Source of the DNA: Alphaproteobacteria bacterium MarineAlpha5_Bin5
Lineage (GTDB): Bacteria; Pseudomonadota; Alphaproteobacteria; HIMB59; GCA-002718135
Assembly: GCA_002938205.1 (NCBI GenBank)
Contig: PTKZ01000001.1
Span: 62,001-126,000, forward strand
Direction of reading: 5' to 3'
DNA length: 64,000 nucleotides
A model generated the notes under the pieces. It did not search any database, was not told where the DNA came from, and saw only the letters and a list, made by a program, of their open reading frames with translations. Made by a program: the position numbers and the translations under genes. The stretch's first letter is position 1. Every line of letters begins with the position of its first letter. Below are positions 41,431 to 51,294 of this stretch, one piece after another.

Positions 41431-43290
41431 TTAAGAAGCTTCTTTTTTCTTTTCTTCATCTATAATATGATAAACAGGCTTTTTTTCCATTGTAAATTTA
41501 CCTGTTTCTGGATCACGTGTTGATACTGTTAAGCAATGCCAATTTTCATCATCTAATTTCATATGATCACCTCTATAATAATATCCTGGCCATCGGGTTT
41601 CTTCTCTAAATAAAGTATGTTCGGTTACACATTGAGAAGTAATGGCACGGTGTTTTAATTCCCATGCACGCATAAGTTGATGATAATCTTCAGCTCCAAC
41701 GTGTTCTAAATCTTCTTGCAACCAATCTAATAATTCCAACCCTCTTTTGAGTGTATTTTCATTGGTCATATAATTAAAAGAAATACCACCAACATATTCA
41801 TCCATTATTTTTTGCAGACGTTGCAATCCTTGAATCGGCAAAATATAACTTGGGGAAACTGTTCCAGCTGTAATTTCATTTCTTCCAACCTTATAATTTT
41901 CAAGAGGTTTGTAAATAATCTCTCTGAAGTTTTCACACTGTTTATCTGTTACCTGTATACCTTCTGCTTTTTGATCTTGAATATATTTAACAGCTGCTTT
42001 TGCTGCTAGGCGACCCTCTGTAAAAGATCCAGATGAAAATTTATGTGCACTTCCTCCAACTGTATCACCTGCTCCAAAAAGACCATCAACGGTAGTCATT
42101 CTATTGTAACCCCAAAAGTATTCAGGAGGTGAAAGATCTTCAGGTCCACTTACCCAAGCTCCCGAGCAGGTAGCGTGCGAACCCATCACGTAAGGTTCCG
42201 AAGTAGTTAATTCAGGATTTTGATATTTTGGATCTATGTTCTGAGAAGCCCATACAACTGCTTGTCCAACGGTCATCCCTAAAAAATTTTCCCATCCAAT
42301 AGTTTCTAAGTGTGGGTCTTGAAATGCTTCTTTTGTAACCATATGAATCGGACCACCACCAGCGATAACTTCTTGAATGAACGCATGGTTTCGCAAACAA
42401 GTGGGTGTAGGATGATGATCTATATATTCTCCCACTAATTTTTTTGTTTGGTCGTACCATTTTTTTTCGTAATTCTCTCCGTTGGCATTTTGTGTATATG
42501 TTTTTAAATGTAAAAAATATGCACCAACAGGTCCATAACCATCTTTAAATCTGCATAAAACAATACGGTTTTCCATTTGTGTCATTTTAGCTCCAACTGC
42601 AATTGGTAAAGCATACGCCGATCCATTACTCCAAGGTGCGTACCATGTACGACCCATACCTTCACCAACTGCTCTTGGTTTAAATATATGAGAAGCACCA
42701 CCTGCTGCTACTATGACTGTTTTTGCTCTAAAGACATGATAATTTCCTGTGCGCATATTAAATCCAACAGCACCACCAACCCTATTATCTTTGCCCTCAT
42801 CCATTAAGAGATGAGTAATCATAATTCGGTTATAAATTTTATCAGCCGATTTTTTTGCTGCTTCTGCAACGATAGGCTTATAGCTTTCTCCATGGATCAT
42901 TATTTGCCATTTACCTTCTCTCTGATATCTGCCTGTTTCTTTATTACGCATCATAGGAAGACCCCATTCATCAAACATATGAACAGTAGAATCAACATGG
43001 CGAGCCATATCATAGCCTAGATCTTCACGAACAAGTCCCATTAAATCATTACGTGCGTACCGAACATGATCTTCTGGTTGATTTTCATCCCACTGCATTC
43101 CCATATAACAATTAATTGCATATAAACCTTGTGCAACGGCACCACTTCTATCGATATTAGCTTTTTCTACGCAAATTATTTTTAAATCTCTTCCCCAATG
43201 CCTAGCTTCAAATGCAGCTCCTGTTCCTGCCATACCTCCGCCAACAACTAAGATATCGCAATTTTCGTAAACTGTTTTATTTTTTGGCAT
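41431..43290 (-). CDS. aprA: Adenylylsulfate reductase alpha subunit
   Basis: ILVVGGGMAGTGAAFEARHWG...VEKANIDRSGAVAQGLYAINCYMG; DNRVGGAVGFNMRTG. Confidence 0.94.
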   Translation of the reverse strand: MPKNKTVYENCDILVVGGGMAGTGAAFEARHWGRDLKIICVEKANIDRSGAVAQGLYAINCYMGMQWDENQPEDHVRYARNDLMGLVREDLGYDMARHVDSTVHMFDEWGLPMMRNKETGRYQREGKWQIMIHGESYKPIVAEAAKKSADKIYNRIMITHLLMDEGKDNRVGGAVGFNMRTGNYHVFRAKTVIVAAGGASHIFKPRAVGEGMGRTWYAPWSNGSAYALPIAVGAKMTQMENRIVLCRFKDGYGPVGAYFLHLKTYTQNANGENYEKKWYDQTKKLVGEYIDHHPTPTCLRNHAFIQEVIAGGGPIHMVTKEAFQDPHLETIGWENFLGMTVGQAVVWASQNIDPKYQNPELTTSEPYVMGSHATCSGAWVSGPEDLSPPEYFWGYNRMTTVDGLFGAGDTVGGSAHKFSSGSFTEGRLAAKAAVKYIQDQKAEGIQVTDKQCENFREIIYKPLENYKVGRNEITAGTVSPSYILPIQGLQRLQKIMDEYVGGISFNYMTNENTLKRGLELLDWLQEDLEHVGAEDYHQLMRAWELKHRAITSQCVTEHTLFREETRWPGYYYRGDHMKLDDENWHCLTVSTRDPETGKFTMEKKPVYHIIDEEKKKEAS

Positions 43291-43760
43291 TAGTAATAAA
43301 CTCCTTTTTTGAAAGAGCTTTTACTTATTGTGGGTAATTCTTTATTAGTATTTAATCCTTTTGGTTCAGAATATAAAATTTGAGAATTAATTTCTGCCTG
43401 ATTAGGTTCATCCTCTTCAGCTAGTTTAGGAATATGTTTCCCCCATGGTTTTGTAGTTATTGGTGAAACAAAATTTTTCTCCGTTCCATTTCTAAATTTA
43501 ATTCGCCAAGATATTGTTCCCTTTTCTTCTTCACGAAGAACTCTTACACTATGCCCCATTGGAGCAAAGTCAGCATACCCTCTTGCATCAATAGCTTCGT
43601 TAGGACAAGCTTTCACACATGAATAGCATTCCCAGCACATATTCGGCTCAATATTAACAGCTCTTCTTGTAACAGGATCGATATGCATAATATCTGATGG
43701 ACATATATCAACACAATGACCACACCCATCACATTTCGTCATATATACAAACGTTGACAT
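43290..43760 (-). CDS. aprB: Adenylylsulfate reductase beta subunit
   Basis: CDGCGHCVDICPSDIMHIDP and CWECYSCVKACPNEAIDARGYADF, two 4Fe-4S motifs. Confidence 0.94.
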   Translation of the reverse strand: MSTFVYMTKCDGCGHCVDICPSDIMHIDPVTRRAVNIEPNMCWECYSCVKACPNEAIDARGYADFAPMGHSVRVLREEEKGTISWRIKFRNGTEKNFVSPITTKPWGKHIPKLAEEDEPNQAEINSQILYSEPKGLNTNKELPTISKSSFKKGVYY

Positions 43761-43807
43761 CTTAATTTATCTCCTTATTTTTTTTATTTGTGTTTTCATT
43801 TTTATAA

Positions 43808-44602
43808 TTAATAATGTTTAGGGGCCTCTCTTTTTATTCCTAAACCAAATTGCTTAGGTTCATTTGAAGGTTCGGGTAAATTATCTCTTGATCCATCTGC
43901 TTCAGCCAAATTTTTTTGAATAGCTGCTCCTGGTTTATAAAACATATGAGCGAACTTAGACCAATAAACTCCTCCAAATAGAATTATATTTGCAAGACAA
44001 AATAGACCAAAAAATAGTGTATCCCAAACAGCAATATTTGAATATTGAAGCAAAGACCAAATTAAAGCTAACGTTGAGGTTAAAACTAGGGATAGAACAA
44101 ATAGATCAGCTTGAATAATTCTGTACCATGGATGTGCTTCCGCTGAAACATCTACTCTAAGAAAAAACCAAAACCAATAACCTCCAATACAAGTCATTAA
44201 AGCTCCAACATGCCACAGAATTGGATATAATGGAGGTGTTATAGAATTTGCTTGTGTATAGCAAAAAATCATAAGCACTGAAGTAATCCAGAATAATATA
44301 GTTCCATACATTCCAAGCAAATGGGCAATTCTTCTCTTCCCTTTACCTAATTCAGATGTGGTTAAAATTTCATTAGCCACAGTTTTTAAAATCACAGAAG
44401 ATTTTTTAGAAGAACTTAATTCTTTTTTTGCCTGCTTCTTTGCTTTTTTGGCATTTTCAAAAAAATATTTTACATTTTTTTTATGAATAATATCAAATAA
44501 TGTTCCTATAATCACAAGAGCTATCATAGTTAAAACAAACATTTGCATTAGAAGACTTGGTATAGACTGTGCTAGTTCGGCAAAGGGGTTTCTTGCAATC
44601 AT
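43808..44602 (-). CDS. AprB/A-associated membrane protein (AprM-like)
   Basis: Multi-TM protein directly upstream of aprBA; HLLGMYGTILFWITSVLMIF and HPWYRIIQADLFVLSLVL. Confidence 0.65.
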   Translation of the reverse strand: MIARNPFAELAQSIPSLLMQMFVLTMIALVIIGTLFDIIHKKNVKYFFENAKKAKKQAKKELSSSKKSSVILKTVANEILTTSELGKGKRRIAHLLGMYGTILFWITSVLMIFCYTQANSITPPLYPILWHVGALMTCIGGYWFWFFLRVDVSAEAHPWYRIIQADLFVLSLVLTSTLALIWSLLQYSNIAVWDTLFFGLFCLANIILFGGVYWSKFAHMFYKPGAAIQKNLAEADGSRDNLPEPSNEPKQFGLGIKREAPKHY

Positions 44603-44726
44603 ATTTTACTATTTCTAAATTAAATCTTTGTTCTCTTGTAGCGTTTTGCTATGTTTTTCTTAAAGTTTTTTTAACTAAATACAAACATTTATTGCTTGTT
44701 TAAAATTAATATTTATTAATAATTTC

Positions 44727-45221
44727 ATGAAAATATTAATTTGTGGACTTCCTGGATCAGGCAAGACCTGGTTAGCTGAAAGATTACAAAAACATATAAA
44801 AAATTGTGCTTGGTATAATGCTGATTTTGTAAGGAAATATGCAAATGACTGGGATTTTGAGATTGCAGGGAGAATAAGACAGGCAAATAGAATGAAAACA
44901 TTTGCTGATTTTGAAAAATCTCAAGGCAGAAATGTTATTTGTGATTTTGTTGCACCTACAAACACCGTAAGAGATTCATTTGCAGCTGATTGTTTAATTT
45001 GGTTGGATACAGTAAAAGAGGGCAGAGTTGTTTCAGCAAAATTAAATCAGTTGAAAGATATAGAAAATCTTCCCTTTGATGCTGATGAATTATCTAATAG
45101 TAAAAAGTTTGATGATACAAACAAGATGTTTGAAAATCCAAAAAATCCAGATTTCCATATAACGTCATTTTTAAATGATGAAGAAATAGAAAAACTAGCG
45201 GACAAAATTACAAATGTTTGA
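44727..45221 (+). CDS. Adenylylsulfate kinase-like P-loop protein
   Basis: ILICGLPGSGKTWLAERL Walker A; NADFVRKYANDWDFEIAGRIRQANRM resembles the CysC DGD-R region. Confidence 0.72.
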   Translation: MKILICGLPGSGKTWLAERLQKHIKNCAWYNADFVRKYANDWDFEIAGRIRQANRMKTFADFEKSQGRNVICDFVAPTNTVRDSFAADCLIWLDTVKEGRVVSAKLNQLKDIENLPFDADELSNSKKFDDTNKMFENPKNPDFHITSFLNDEEIEKLADKITNV

Positions 45222-45609
45222 TTGGAAAAAACCAACTGTTGAGATGCTTGGACGTTGGCAGCCATGGCATGATGGTCATACAGCTCTCTTTAAAAAGGCA
45301 TTAGAAAAAACTGGACAAGTTTGTATTATGTATAGAGATGTTGGAGGAGTGCATGCAGGTGTCGAGGGGCAAGATGATAATCCTTTTCTATTTGAAGAAG
45401 TAAAAAAAAATATTATTGCTGGACTAGCAACACATGGCTACACTGAAGGAAAAGAATATATAGTCCTAAAGGTTCCAAATATTATTGATATTTCTTATGG
45501 ACGAGGAGTGGGCTATACTTTTACAGAACATGATTTAGGTGAAAAAATTCATAAAATTTCTGCAACTAATATTCGAAAAGAAATGCGCTCAAAAGGAGAT
45601 TTGAAATAA
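45214..45609 (+). CDS. Small HxGH-type nucleotidylyltransferase-like protein
   Basis: GRWQPWHDGHTALFKKAL (HxGH) and KISATNIRKEM (ISxTxxR-like); overlaps upstream kinase gene by 8 nt. Confidence 0.7.
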   Translation: MFDWKKPTVEMLGRWQPWHDGHTALFKKALEKTGQVCIMYRDVGGVHAGVEGQDDNPFLFEEVKKNIIAGLATHGYTEGKEYIVLKVPNIIDISYGRGVGYTFTEHDLGEKIHKISATNIRKEMRSKGDLK

Positions 45610-45625
45610 GAAAATTTCTTACCTA

Positions 45626-45979
45626 ATGAACAAAGAAGTTATAATTTATCATAATCCTAAGTGTAGTAAATCGCGACAAGCATTGGAAATTATTAAAAGT
45701 AAAAATATTGAACCTACTATTATATACTATTTAGAAACTCAATTATCTAAAAAAGAAGTTTACAAACTACTTTCAAAACTAAAATTGGAAGTTAGGGATA
45801 TTTTGAGAACTGGAGAGGATGAATATAAAAATCATAATCTTAAAGATGAAAATTTAAGTGATGATAAATTAATAGAGTTTTTAATTAAATTTCCTAAATT
45901 ATTACAAAGACCTATATTTGTAAAAGGTGATAAAGCGGTGATTGGTAGGCCGCCTGAAGATATCTTAAATTTATTATAA
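45626..45979 (+). CDS. ArsC/Spx-family arsenate reductase-like protein
   Basis: IYHNPKCSKSRQALEII, YLETQLSKKEV, LLQRPIFVKGDKAVIGRPPE. Confidence 0.88.
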   Translation: MNKEVIIYHNPKCSKSRQALEIIKSKNIEPTIIYYLETQLSKKEVYKLLSKLKLEVRDILRTGEDEYKNHNLKDENLSDDKLIEFLIKFPKLLQRPIFVKGDKAVIGRPPEDILNLL

Positions 45980-45981
45980 AT

Positions 45982-46725
45982 TTAATTTCTTGCCCTTAAT
46001 AGACCTCCTCTAGGATAATCATTGTGATTCTTTATTCTCATTTTAAAAGTATCTTCATTCATTGATAATAAATAAAATAAAGGTGGAAAATAATGACCTG
46101 TTCTTTTAAAATATTTTGGTCTATCAATATTTGTTACATCAATATTCCATGCGTTTTCTAATATTGAGTTAGTTGTTGGAGCCTGATCATCTGTGTTAAT
46201 TATTGATGAAGCAAAATCTGCACATTTACCATGGGTACGAGCACCATAATTAAAATCAGATAAACCACGAAGATTAAAAGGATCAAGAAAAGTGGTTTCA
46301 ATATGTGCAACACCATCATTGTTTTTATAGGACTGACAAAAAGATTCTGCGATGAAAGAACCTGCGCTATGCGCTATTATATGAATATTTTTTAATTCTT
46401 TTAAATTAGATATTTCTAAACCTAAGACATTTCCAATTTTAATTGCATTAGCAGATGCTTTTAAATAGCTAGAAGCATATGACCAATCATAATTTATCAC
46501 TTCTATATTTCTATGAGAGTTATAATATGTTGAGTATTTGTCTGCTATTGCTTCTAACTCCAGATTTTTATGATCATTTGACCCATGAAATAACAAGATC
46601 ATTGTTTGCGTTTTTATAGGTGCATTAATTTTAATTATATCTAGCTTATTTGGTAAACGACAATATATTTCCATAACTATCCAAAAAAAAAATATAATTG
46701 GAATAATGAAAATAAATTTTTTCAT
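45982..46725 (-). CDS. Alpha/beta hydrolase (lipase-like), membrane anchored or secreted
   Basis: N-terminal hydrophobic helix; MILLFHGSNDHKN, IHIIAHSAGSFIAE nucleophile elbow. Confidence 0.72.
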   Translation of the reverse strand: MKKFIFIIPIIFFFWIVMEIYCRLPNKLDIIKINAPIKTQTMILLFHGSNDHKNLELEAIADKYSTYYNSHRNIEVINYDWSYASSYLKASANAIKIGNVLGLEISNLKELKNIHIIAHSAGSFIAESFCQSYKNNDGVAHIETTFLDPFNLRGLSDFNYGARTHGKCADFASSIINTDDQAPTTNSILENAWNIDVTNIDRPKYFKRTGHYFPPLFYLLSMNEDTFKMRIKNHNDYPRGGLLRARN

Positions 46726-46797
46726 AAAAAGAATAAATAAAATTGTATTTAATTAACTTTGTTTTAGCAAGTGACGTAATTGACGCATTTAAATTTG

Positions 46798-48120
46798 TCA
46801 GTTTTTCATTTTTTTTGCAGCTTTAGCATATTCTATATTTCTTCCACCATAGCGTCTTAGACGTATGTTGCATTGTTCAGCATGACCTAGAAATCCTTCT
46901 AAATGAGATAGTCTAGAACCATACTCACCAATTAATGTAGCAGCTTCATCTGTTAAAACTTTTTGATATGTATGCGTTTTGATGAATTTGCCCACCCATA
47001 ATCCTCCTGTGTATCGCCCAGCTTTTTTAGTGGGTAAGGTATGGTTTGTTCCAATAACTTTATCGCCATTTGCTACGTTAGTTCTTGGCCCAAGAAATAA
47101 TGCACCGTAAGATTTCATATGTTCTAAAAACCAATCATCTTTTTTAGTCATTACTTGCACATGCTCCGAGGCTATTTCATTTGCCTTATCAAGCATTTCT
47201 TCATACGAATCACAAAGTATAACTTCGCCATAATCTCTCCAACTTATACGTGCTGTTTCTTTAGTTGGTAAAATTTCAAGAATTCTTTCAATCTCTGAAA
47301 GTGTAGATACTGCTAAATTTTTTGAATTTGTAATTAGAACTGCTGGTGAATTATAACCATGTTCAGCCTGACCTAAAAGATCAGTAGCACATAATTCTCC
47401 ATCTACGGTATCATCCGCTATAACCATCGTTTCCGTTGGTCCAGCAAATAAATCAATTCCCACTTTTCCAAATAATTGCCTTTTAGCTTCCGCAACATAG
47501 GCGTTACCAGGACCAACAAGCATATCAACAGGTTTGATTGTTTCAGTTCCGATTGCCATTGCTCCTATGCCTTGCATACCTCCTAATACATATATTTCGT
47601 GGGCACCGCCTAAATACATAGCTGCAATAACCGCTGGATTAGGTTTTCCTTGAAAGGGAGAAGTGGTCGCTGCTATTCGAGGGACACCGGCAACAGATGC
47701 TGTTACTACAGACATGTGCGCAGATGCTACCATAGGAAATTTTCCTGCAGGAACATAACAGCCAACTGATTGCACTGGAATGTTTTTGTGCCCTAATATA
47801 ACTCCTGACAATGTTTCAACTTCTAATTCTTTTAATGTTGAGAGCTGGGCTTCAGCAAATTGTCTAATTTGCTTTTGAGCAAATTTGATATCTTCAATGT
47901 CATCTTCTGATACTTGACTGATTAAATTTTGAATCTCAGAATTTGATAACTTAAAACTCTTTGGCGAATAGTTATCAAATTTTTCTGATAATTCTCTTAT
48001 ACATAGATCACCTCTTTGCTCAATTTTTTTTAATGTTTCTTCTACAATATTTTTAACTTTGTTATCTTCAGTAGATCTTTCTTGTTCATCAATTCCTTTT
48101 TTCAAATATTGAATAGCCAT
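46798..48120 (-). CDS. Histidinol dehydrogenase-family protein, HpsN-like
   Basis: [47 protein letters not shown]; no other his genes nearby; accessory context. Confidence 0.75.
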   Translation of the reverse strand: MAIQYLKKGIDEQERSTEDNKVKNIVEETLKKIEQRGDLCIRELSEKFDNYSPKSFKLSNSEIQNLISQVSEDDIEDIKFAQKQIRQFAEAQLSTLKELEVETLSGVILGHKNIPVQSVGCYVPAGKFPMVASAHMSVVTASVAGVPRIAATTSPFQGKPNPAVIAAMYLGGAHEIYVLGGMQGIGAMAIGTETIKPVDMLVGPGNAYVAEAKRQLFGKVGIDLFAGPTETMVIADDTVDGELCATDLLGQAEHGYNSPAVLITNSKNLAVSTLSEIERILEILPTKETARISWRDYGEVILCDSYEEMLDKANEIASEHVQVMTKKDDWFLEHMKSYGALFLGPRTNVANGDKVIGTNHTLPTKKAGRYTGGLWVGKFIKTHTYQKVLTDEAATLIGEYGSRLSHLEGFLGHAEQCNIRLRRYGGRNIEYAKAAKKMKN

Positions 48121-48123
48121 AAG

Positions 48124-49212
48124 TTATTTTTTATGGATTAATTTAAATATATCAATGTCTATCTGATTAAGTATGTGTGCAATATCAATAGGTACCCAAT
48201 TTTCTCTTATTAATCCTTCATGATGCAAATAAAAATCCATAACACGCATTGTAATTTTTTTATTTGTTGGTTCATAACCCAACCAATCTTTACTTCCATA
48301 AATACATTGAATGCTATGCCACCCTCCAGTCATAGAATAATTACCATCGCCTATTTCAATATAATGACCAATTTTCCAATAATCTCTTTCTTTGAAAGTT
48401 AATCTAAAGGGTAATTGGTGATGATCAACAAACCCAGTTAAACCTCTTGCAGTTCCGATCCCACATGGACCATACCACATCATTTTTGGGTGCCAAAAAT
48501 CTTTTTGTGGATGATTAAGTAATTTTTCTCTTATCGTTTCTTTGGAATTTGATTCTTGTTCTGGTTTGATATTTAAGCTTCGCTGCATTTTTAAAGCTTG
48601 CTCCAGTGAGGCAGTTGATAAGTTTACATCATGATTTACATGCCTAGTCCCATCTCCAGTTATTGGTCCAGGCCACATTTCTTCAATACCTAAAGAAGGT
48701 TTAATTGGCCAATATCCAGCTTGACGAATAAAGTCTACAGTGTCGATTAAGATATAAGATTTAAATATTTTATTATCTTTTAACTGATGTGCTTCACATA
48801 CACGTAAATGAACTGTTTTATGAGTAGCTGGTACATTTAGCCACGGGTTACTAAAGGTACCTGTTAGATGACTGATGCAAGAAACAAATACTTTATCTTG
48901 AAAACTCCCACCAATTATTAAATTATCTCTTCTTTCTAAATCAGGAAAAGAGGTCTTCAAAGGTATCCATAATAATGTATATATTGAGTCAAGGCCTGTA
49001 ATCTCATTTATAGGATGAAATCCATTTAACTCAGCTTCGTTATGGTAAGCTTTATCTAAATTTTGTTTCAATGAATCAAAGGAAGATTCAGCAATATCCT
49101 TAAGTAGCTTTCTTACATATTTTTTATTTTTAGTATTATCTTCAGGGTCTAAATTTGCAGACTGAAGATTTGAATCACTCCTTATACCTGTATTAAAATT
49201 TTTAATTTTCAT
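48124..49212 (-). CDS. SnoaL/NTF2-like protein, two domains (A)
   Basis: DFWHPKMMWYGPCGIGTARGLTGFVDHHQLPFRLTF SnoaL-like; N-terminal half also NTF2-like. Confidence 0.7.
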   Translation of the reverse strand: MKIKNFNTGIRSDSNLQSANLDPEDNTKNKKYVRKLLKDIAESSFDSLKQNLDKAYHNEAELNGFHPINEITGLDSIYTLLWIPLKTSFPDLERRDNLIIGGSFQDKVFVSCISHLTGTFSNPWLNVPATHKTVHLRVCEAHQLKDNKIFKSYILIDTVDFIRQAGYWPIKPSLGIEEMWPGPITGDGTRHVNHDVNLSTASLEQALKMQRSLNIKPEQESNSKETIREKLLNHPQKDFWHPKMMWYGPCGIGTARGLTGFVDHHQLPFRLTFKERDYWKIGHYIEIGDGNYSMTGGWHSIQCIYGSKDWLGYEPTNKKITMRVMDFYLHHEGLIRENWVPIDIAHILNQIDIDIFKLIHKK

Positions 49213-49266
49213 AAATTATTTTTTCACTTACTTACTCACAATTATTAAAAATTAACTAATTGATTT

Positions 49267-49282
49267 ATTCAATAATTTGAAT
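49267..49282. promoter_or_regulatory. Candidate LacI-family operator ATTCA-N6-TGAAT (site 1)
   Basis: ATTCAATAATTTGAAT in the divergent region between 49212(-) and 49321(+); a second, N7 copy at 49286-49302. Confidence 0.65.
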
Positions 49283-49320
49283 AATATTCAATAAAAATGA
49301 ATAATTTATAGTATACATAT

Positions 49321-50289
49321 ATGTCAAATAATATTCTATCACGTCTTGCAAAATTTAATGAACTTATTCCCAGCACAGTTCCTTTTGTTGAAGGAAAATT
49401 AAAAGGACATCAGGATAGAAAAAATTATTCAATTATTGGACCTGGAGTAAGTGAAGATTCTAAGCAAAATGTAAAGTTAGCCGAATCTCACGGATTTAAT
49501 ATCGGAGCTGTGAGCGCTGCACCCATGAATGGATCAGGACTGCATAGTCACACTACAGCTGAAGTTTTTATGATACACTCTGGTTCTTGGCGTTTTTATT
49601 GGGGAGTTAACGGAGAAGAAGGTGAGGTAATTCTTAATACAGGGGATGTGGCTTCATTCCCTACCAATATGTTTAGAGGATTTCAGAATGTTAGTGATGA
49701 AGAAGCTCTTATGTTCGTTGCACTAGGTGAAGATGATCCAGGTGTTATTACTTGGACTCCAAAATTATTAAAAGAAGCAAATGATTCTGGAATGTTATTA
49801 ATGGAAGATAGCTCATTGGTTGATCTTACTAAACAAAATATACCTGAAGGTAAGTTCGTAACAAAACCTCTTGAAGAAAAAGAGTTGCAAAGCTTTGACC
49901 ATTACACTTCTGATGAAATTGAAAAATTTGTTATTCGTTATGAAGATAATAAAAATTATGTTCATGATGAACATAATAATTCAAATTCAATAATTAATTA
50001 TTTAGATTCATTTGAAATACATGGAAAAAAAATTGATCCCCAAATTCCCCATAACACAGGTTTTGGATTATCCTTATTAAAAGGTTCTTCTGCTCATATT
50101 CATTCCTATTCTATTGACTCATCTGAATTTTATAATTGTTTAAATGGTCAGTGGGAGGTTACATGTGATGATGAGAAAGTTATTCTTGATCCACATGATA
50201 GTTTTTCTGCTCCAAAAAAATCAACAAGAAGTATAAAACAAATAAGTAATGATAAGGGCAGTTTATTTATTATTAGAAAATCAAAGTAA
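49321..50289 (+). CDS. Cupin-domain protein (bicupin)
   Basis: NGSGLHSHTTAEVFMIHSGSWRFYWG...GDVASFPTNMFRGFQNV; second degenerate cupin AHIHSYSIDSSEFYNCLNGQWEV. Confidence 0.82.
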   Translation: MSNNILSRLAKFNELIPSTVPFVEGKLKGHQDRKNYSIIGPGVSEDSKQNVKLAESHGFNIGAVSAAPMNGSGLHSHTTAEVFMIHSGSWRFYWGVNGEEGEVILNTGDVASFPTNMFRGFQNVSDEEALMFVALGEDDPGVITWTPKLLKEANDSGMLLMEDSSLVDLTKQNIPEGKFVTKPLEEKELQSFDHYTSDEIEKFVIRYEDNKNYVHDEHNNSNSIINYLDSFEIHGKKIDPQIPHNTGFGLSLLKGSSAHIHSYSIDSSEFYNCLNGQWEVTCDDEKVILDPHDSFSAPKKSTRSIKQISNDKGSLFIIRKSK

Positions 50290-50300
50290 TTTAAAAATAT

Positions 50301-51290
50301 ATGAAAGGTTTTGATAGTCAATTTAAAGATTTACCTGATTTTATTTTAAAAATTACATATCAAATTTGGGAAAATAATGATGTTGAGTCTATTAGAAAAT
50401 TCTATGCAGATGTACCAGATGTAAGTCTACCCACCCCAACACGATCTCCATCAGGTGTTATATATGGAGCAGAGCCTGTAATTGAGAGTACTCTAGCGAG
50501 TAAAAAATTATTTCCAGATCGTACTTTGTTAGGTGAAGATGTTATTTGGATTGGGAATGATGATGAAGGATATTTTTCTTCACACCGTATTTTGTCTACA
50601 GCTACTCATAATAAAGATGGTTTGTATGGAAAGGCTACAGGTAAAAAATTGCTGTACAGAGGTATTGCTGATTGCGCTTGTAAAAATAATCAAGTTTATG
50701 ATGAGTGGCTGGTAAGGGATCAAGGAGCAATAGTAAGACAGATAGGGATTGAACCCAAACAATTTGCATACAATTTAATTATTGAAGAAGGAGGAATAGA
50801 TAAAGCTGAGCAAGCATTTAATAATAAAACCCCGATTAAATCTATTTATACTTCCCCAAAGTTACCTGAATCAAATACTGGAAAAAATTATGGTAACATT
50901 TTAAAAAGAATTATGAATGGTGAAAAAAATGTAGTTGAAGAAAATTATGATAGAGCAATTCAGCAATATCAACCAGGCGCTTTCATTAAGTATGGAAAAG
51001 AAGAAGTACTAAATTTTTGGAGCAGTCTTAAATCTTCATTTCCTAATTCTGAATTTAAGATTGAACATATAAGTTTTACAGAAAACATTAATAATCCAAA
51101 AAAAGCAGCAATTCGCTGGTCTCTATCTGGTAAACATAGTGGCGCAGGTATTTTTGGAGCGCCATCAGAGGCTGATGTCTATGTCATGGGTATTAATCAT
51201 GCAGAGTTTGGTCCTCGTGGTATTAAAAATGAATGGGTACTTTATGATGAAACAATGATTTGGAAACAGATTTTAATGCAAACAGGTTAA
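50301..51290 (+). CDS. SnoaL/NTF2-like protein, two domains (B)
   Basis: MKGFDSQFKDLPDFILKITYQIWENNDVESI; paralogous to 53535..54671. Confidence 0.72.
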   Translation: MKGFDSQFKDLPDFILKITYQIWENNDVESIRKFYADVPDVSLPTPTRSPSGVIYGAEPVIESTLASKKLFPDRTLLGEDVIWIGNDDEGYFSSHRILSTATHNKDGLYGKATGKKLLYRGIADCACKNNQVYDEWLVRDQGAIVRQIGIEPKQFAYNLIIEEGGIDKAEQAFNNKTPIKSIYTSPKLPESNTGKNYGNILKRIMNGEKNVVEENYDRAIQQYQPGAFIKYGKEEVLNFWSSLKSSFPNSEFKIEHISFTENINNPKKAAIRWSLSGKHSGAGIFGAPSEADVYVMGINHAEFGPRGIKNEWVLYDETMIWKQILMQTG

Positions 51291-51294
51291 ATTT

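Noticed and set aside
42212-42460. Antisense ORF inside aprA
   Set aside because: Opposite strand of a well-supported gene, low-complexity translation, no recognisable family.
46798-48120. Assignment as biosynthetic hisD
   Set aside because: No his operon context; listed instead as HpsN-like pending phylogeny.
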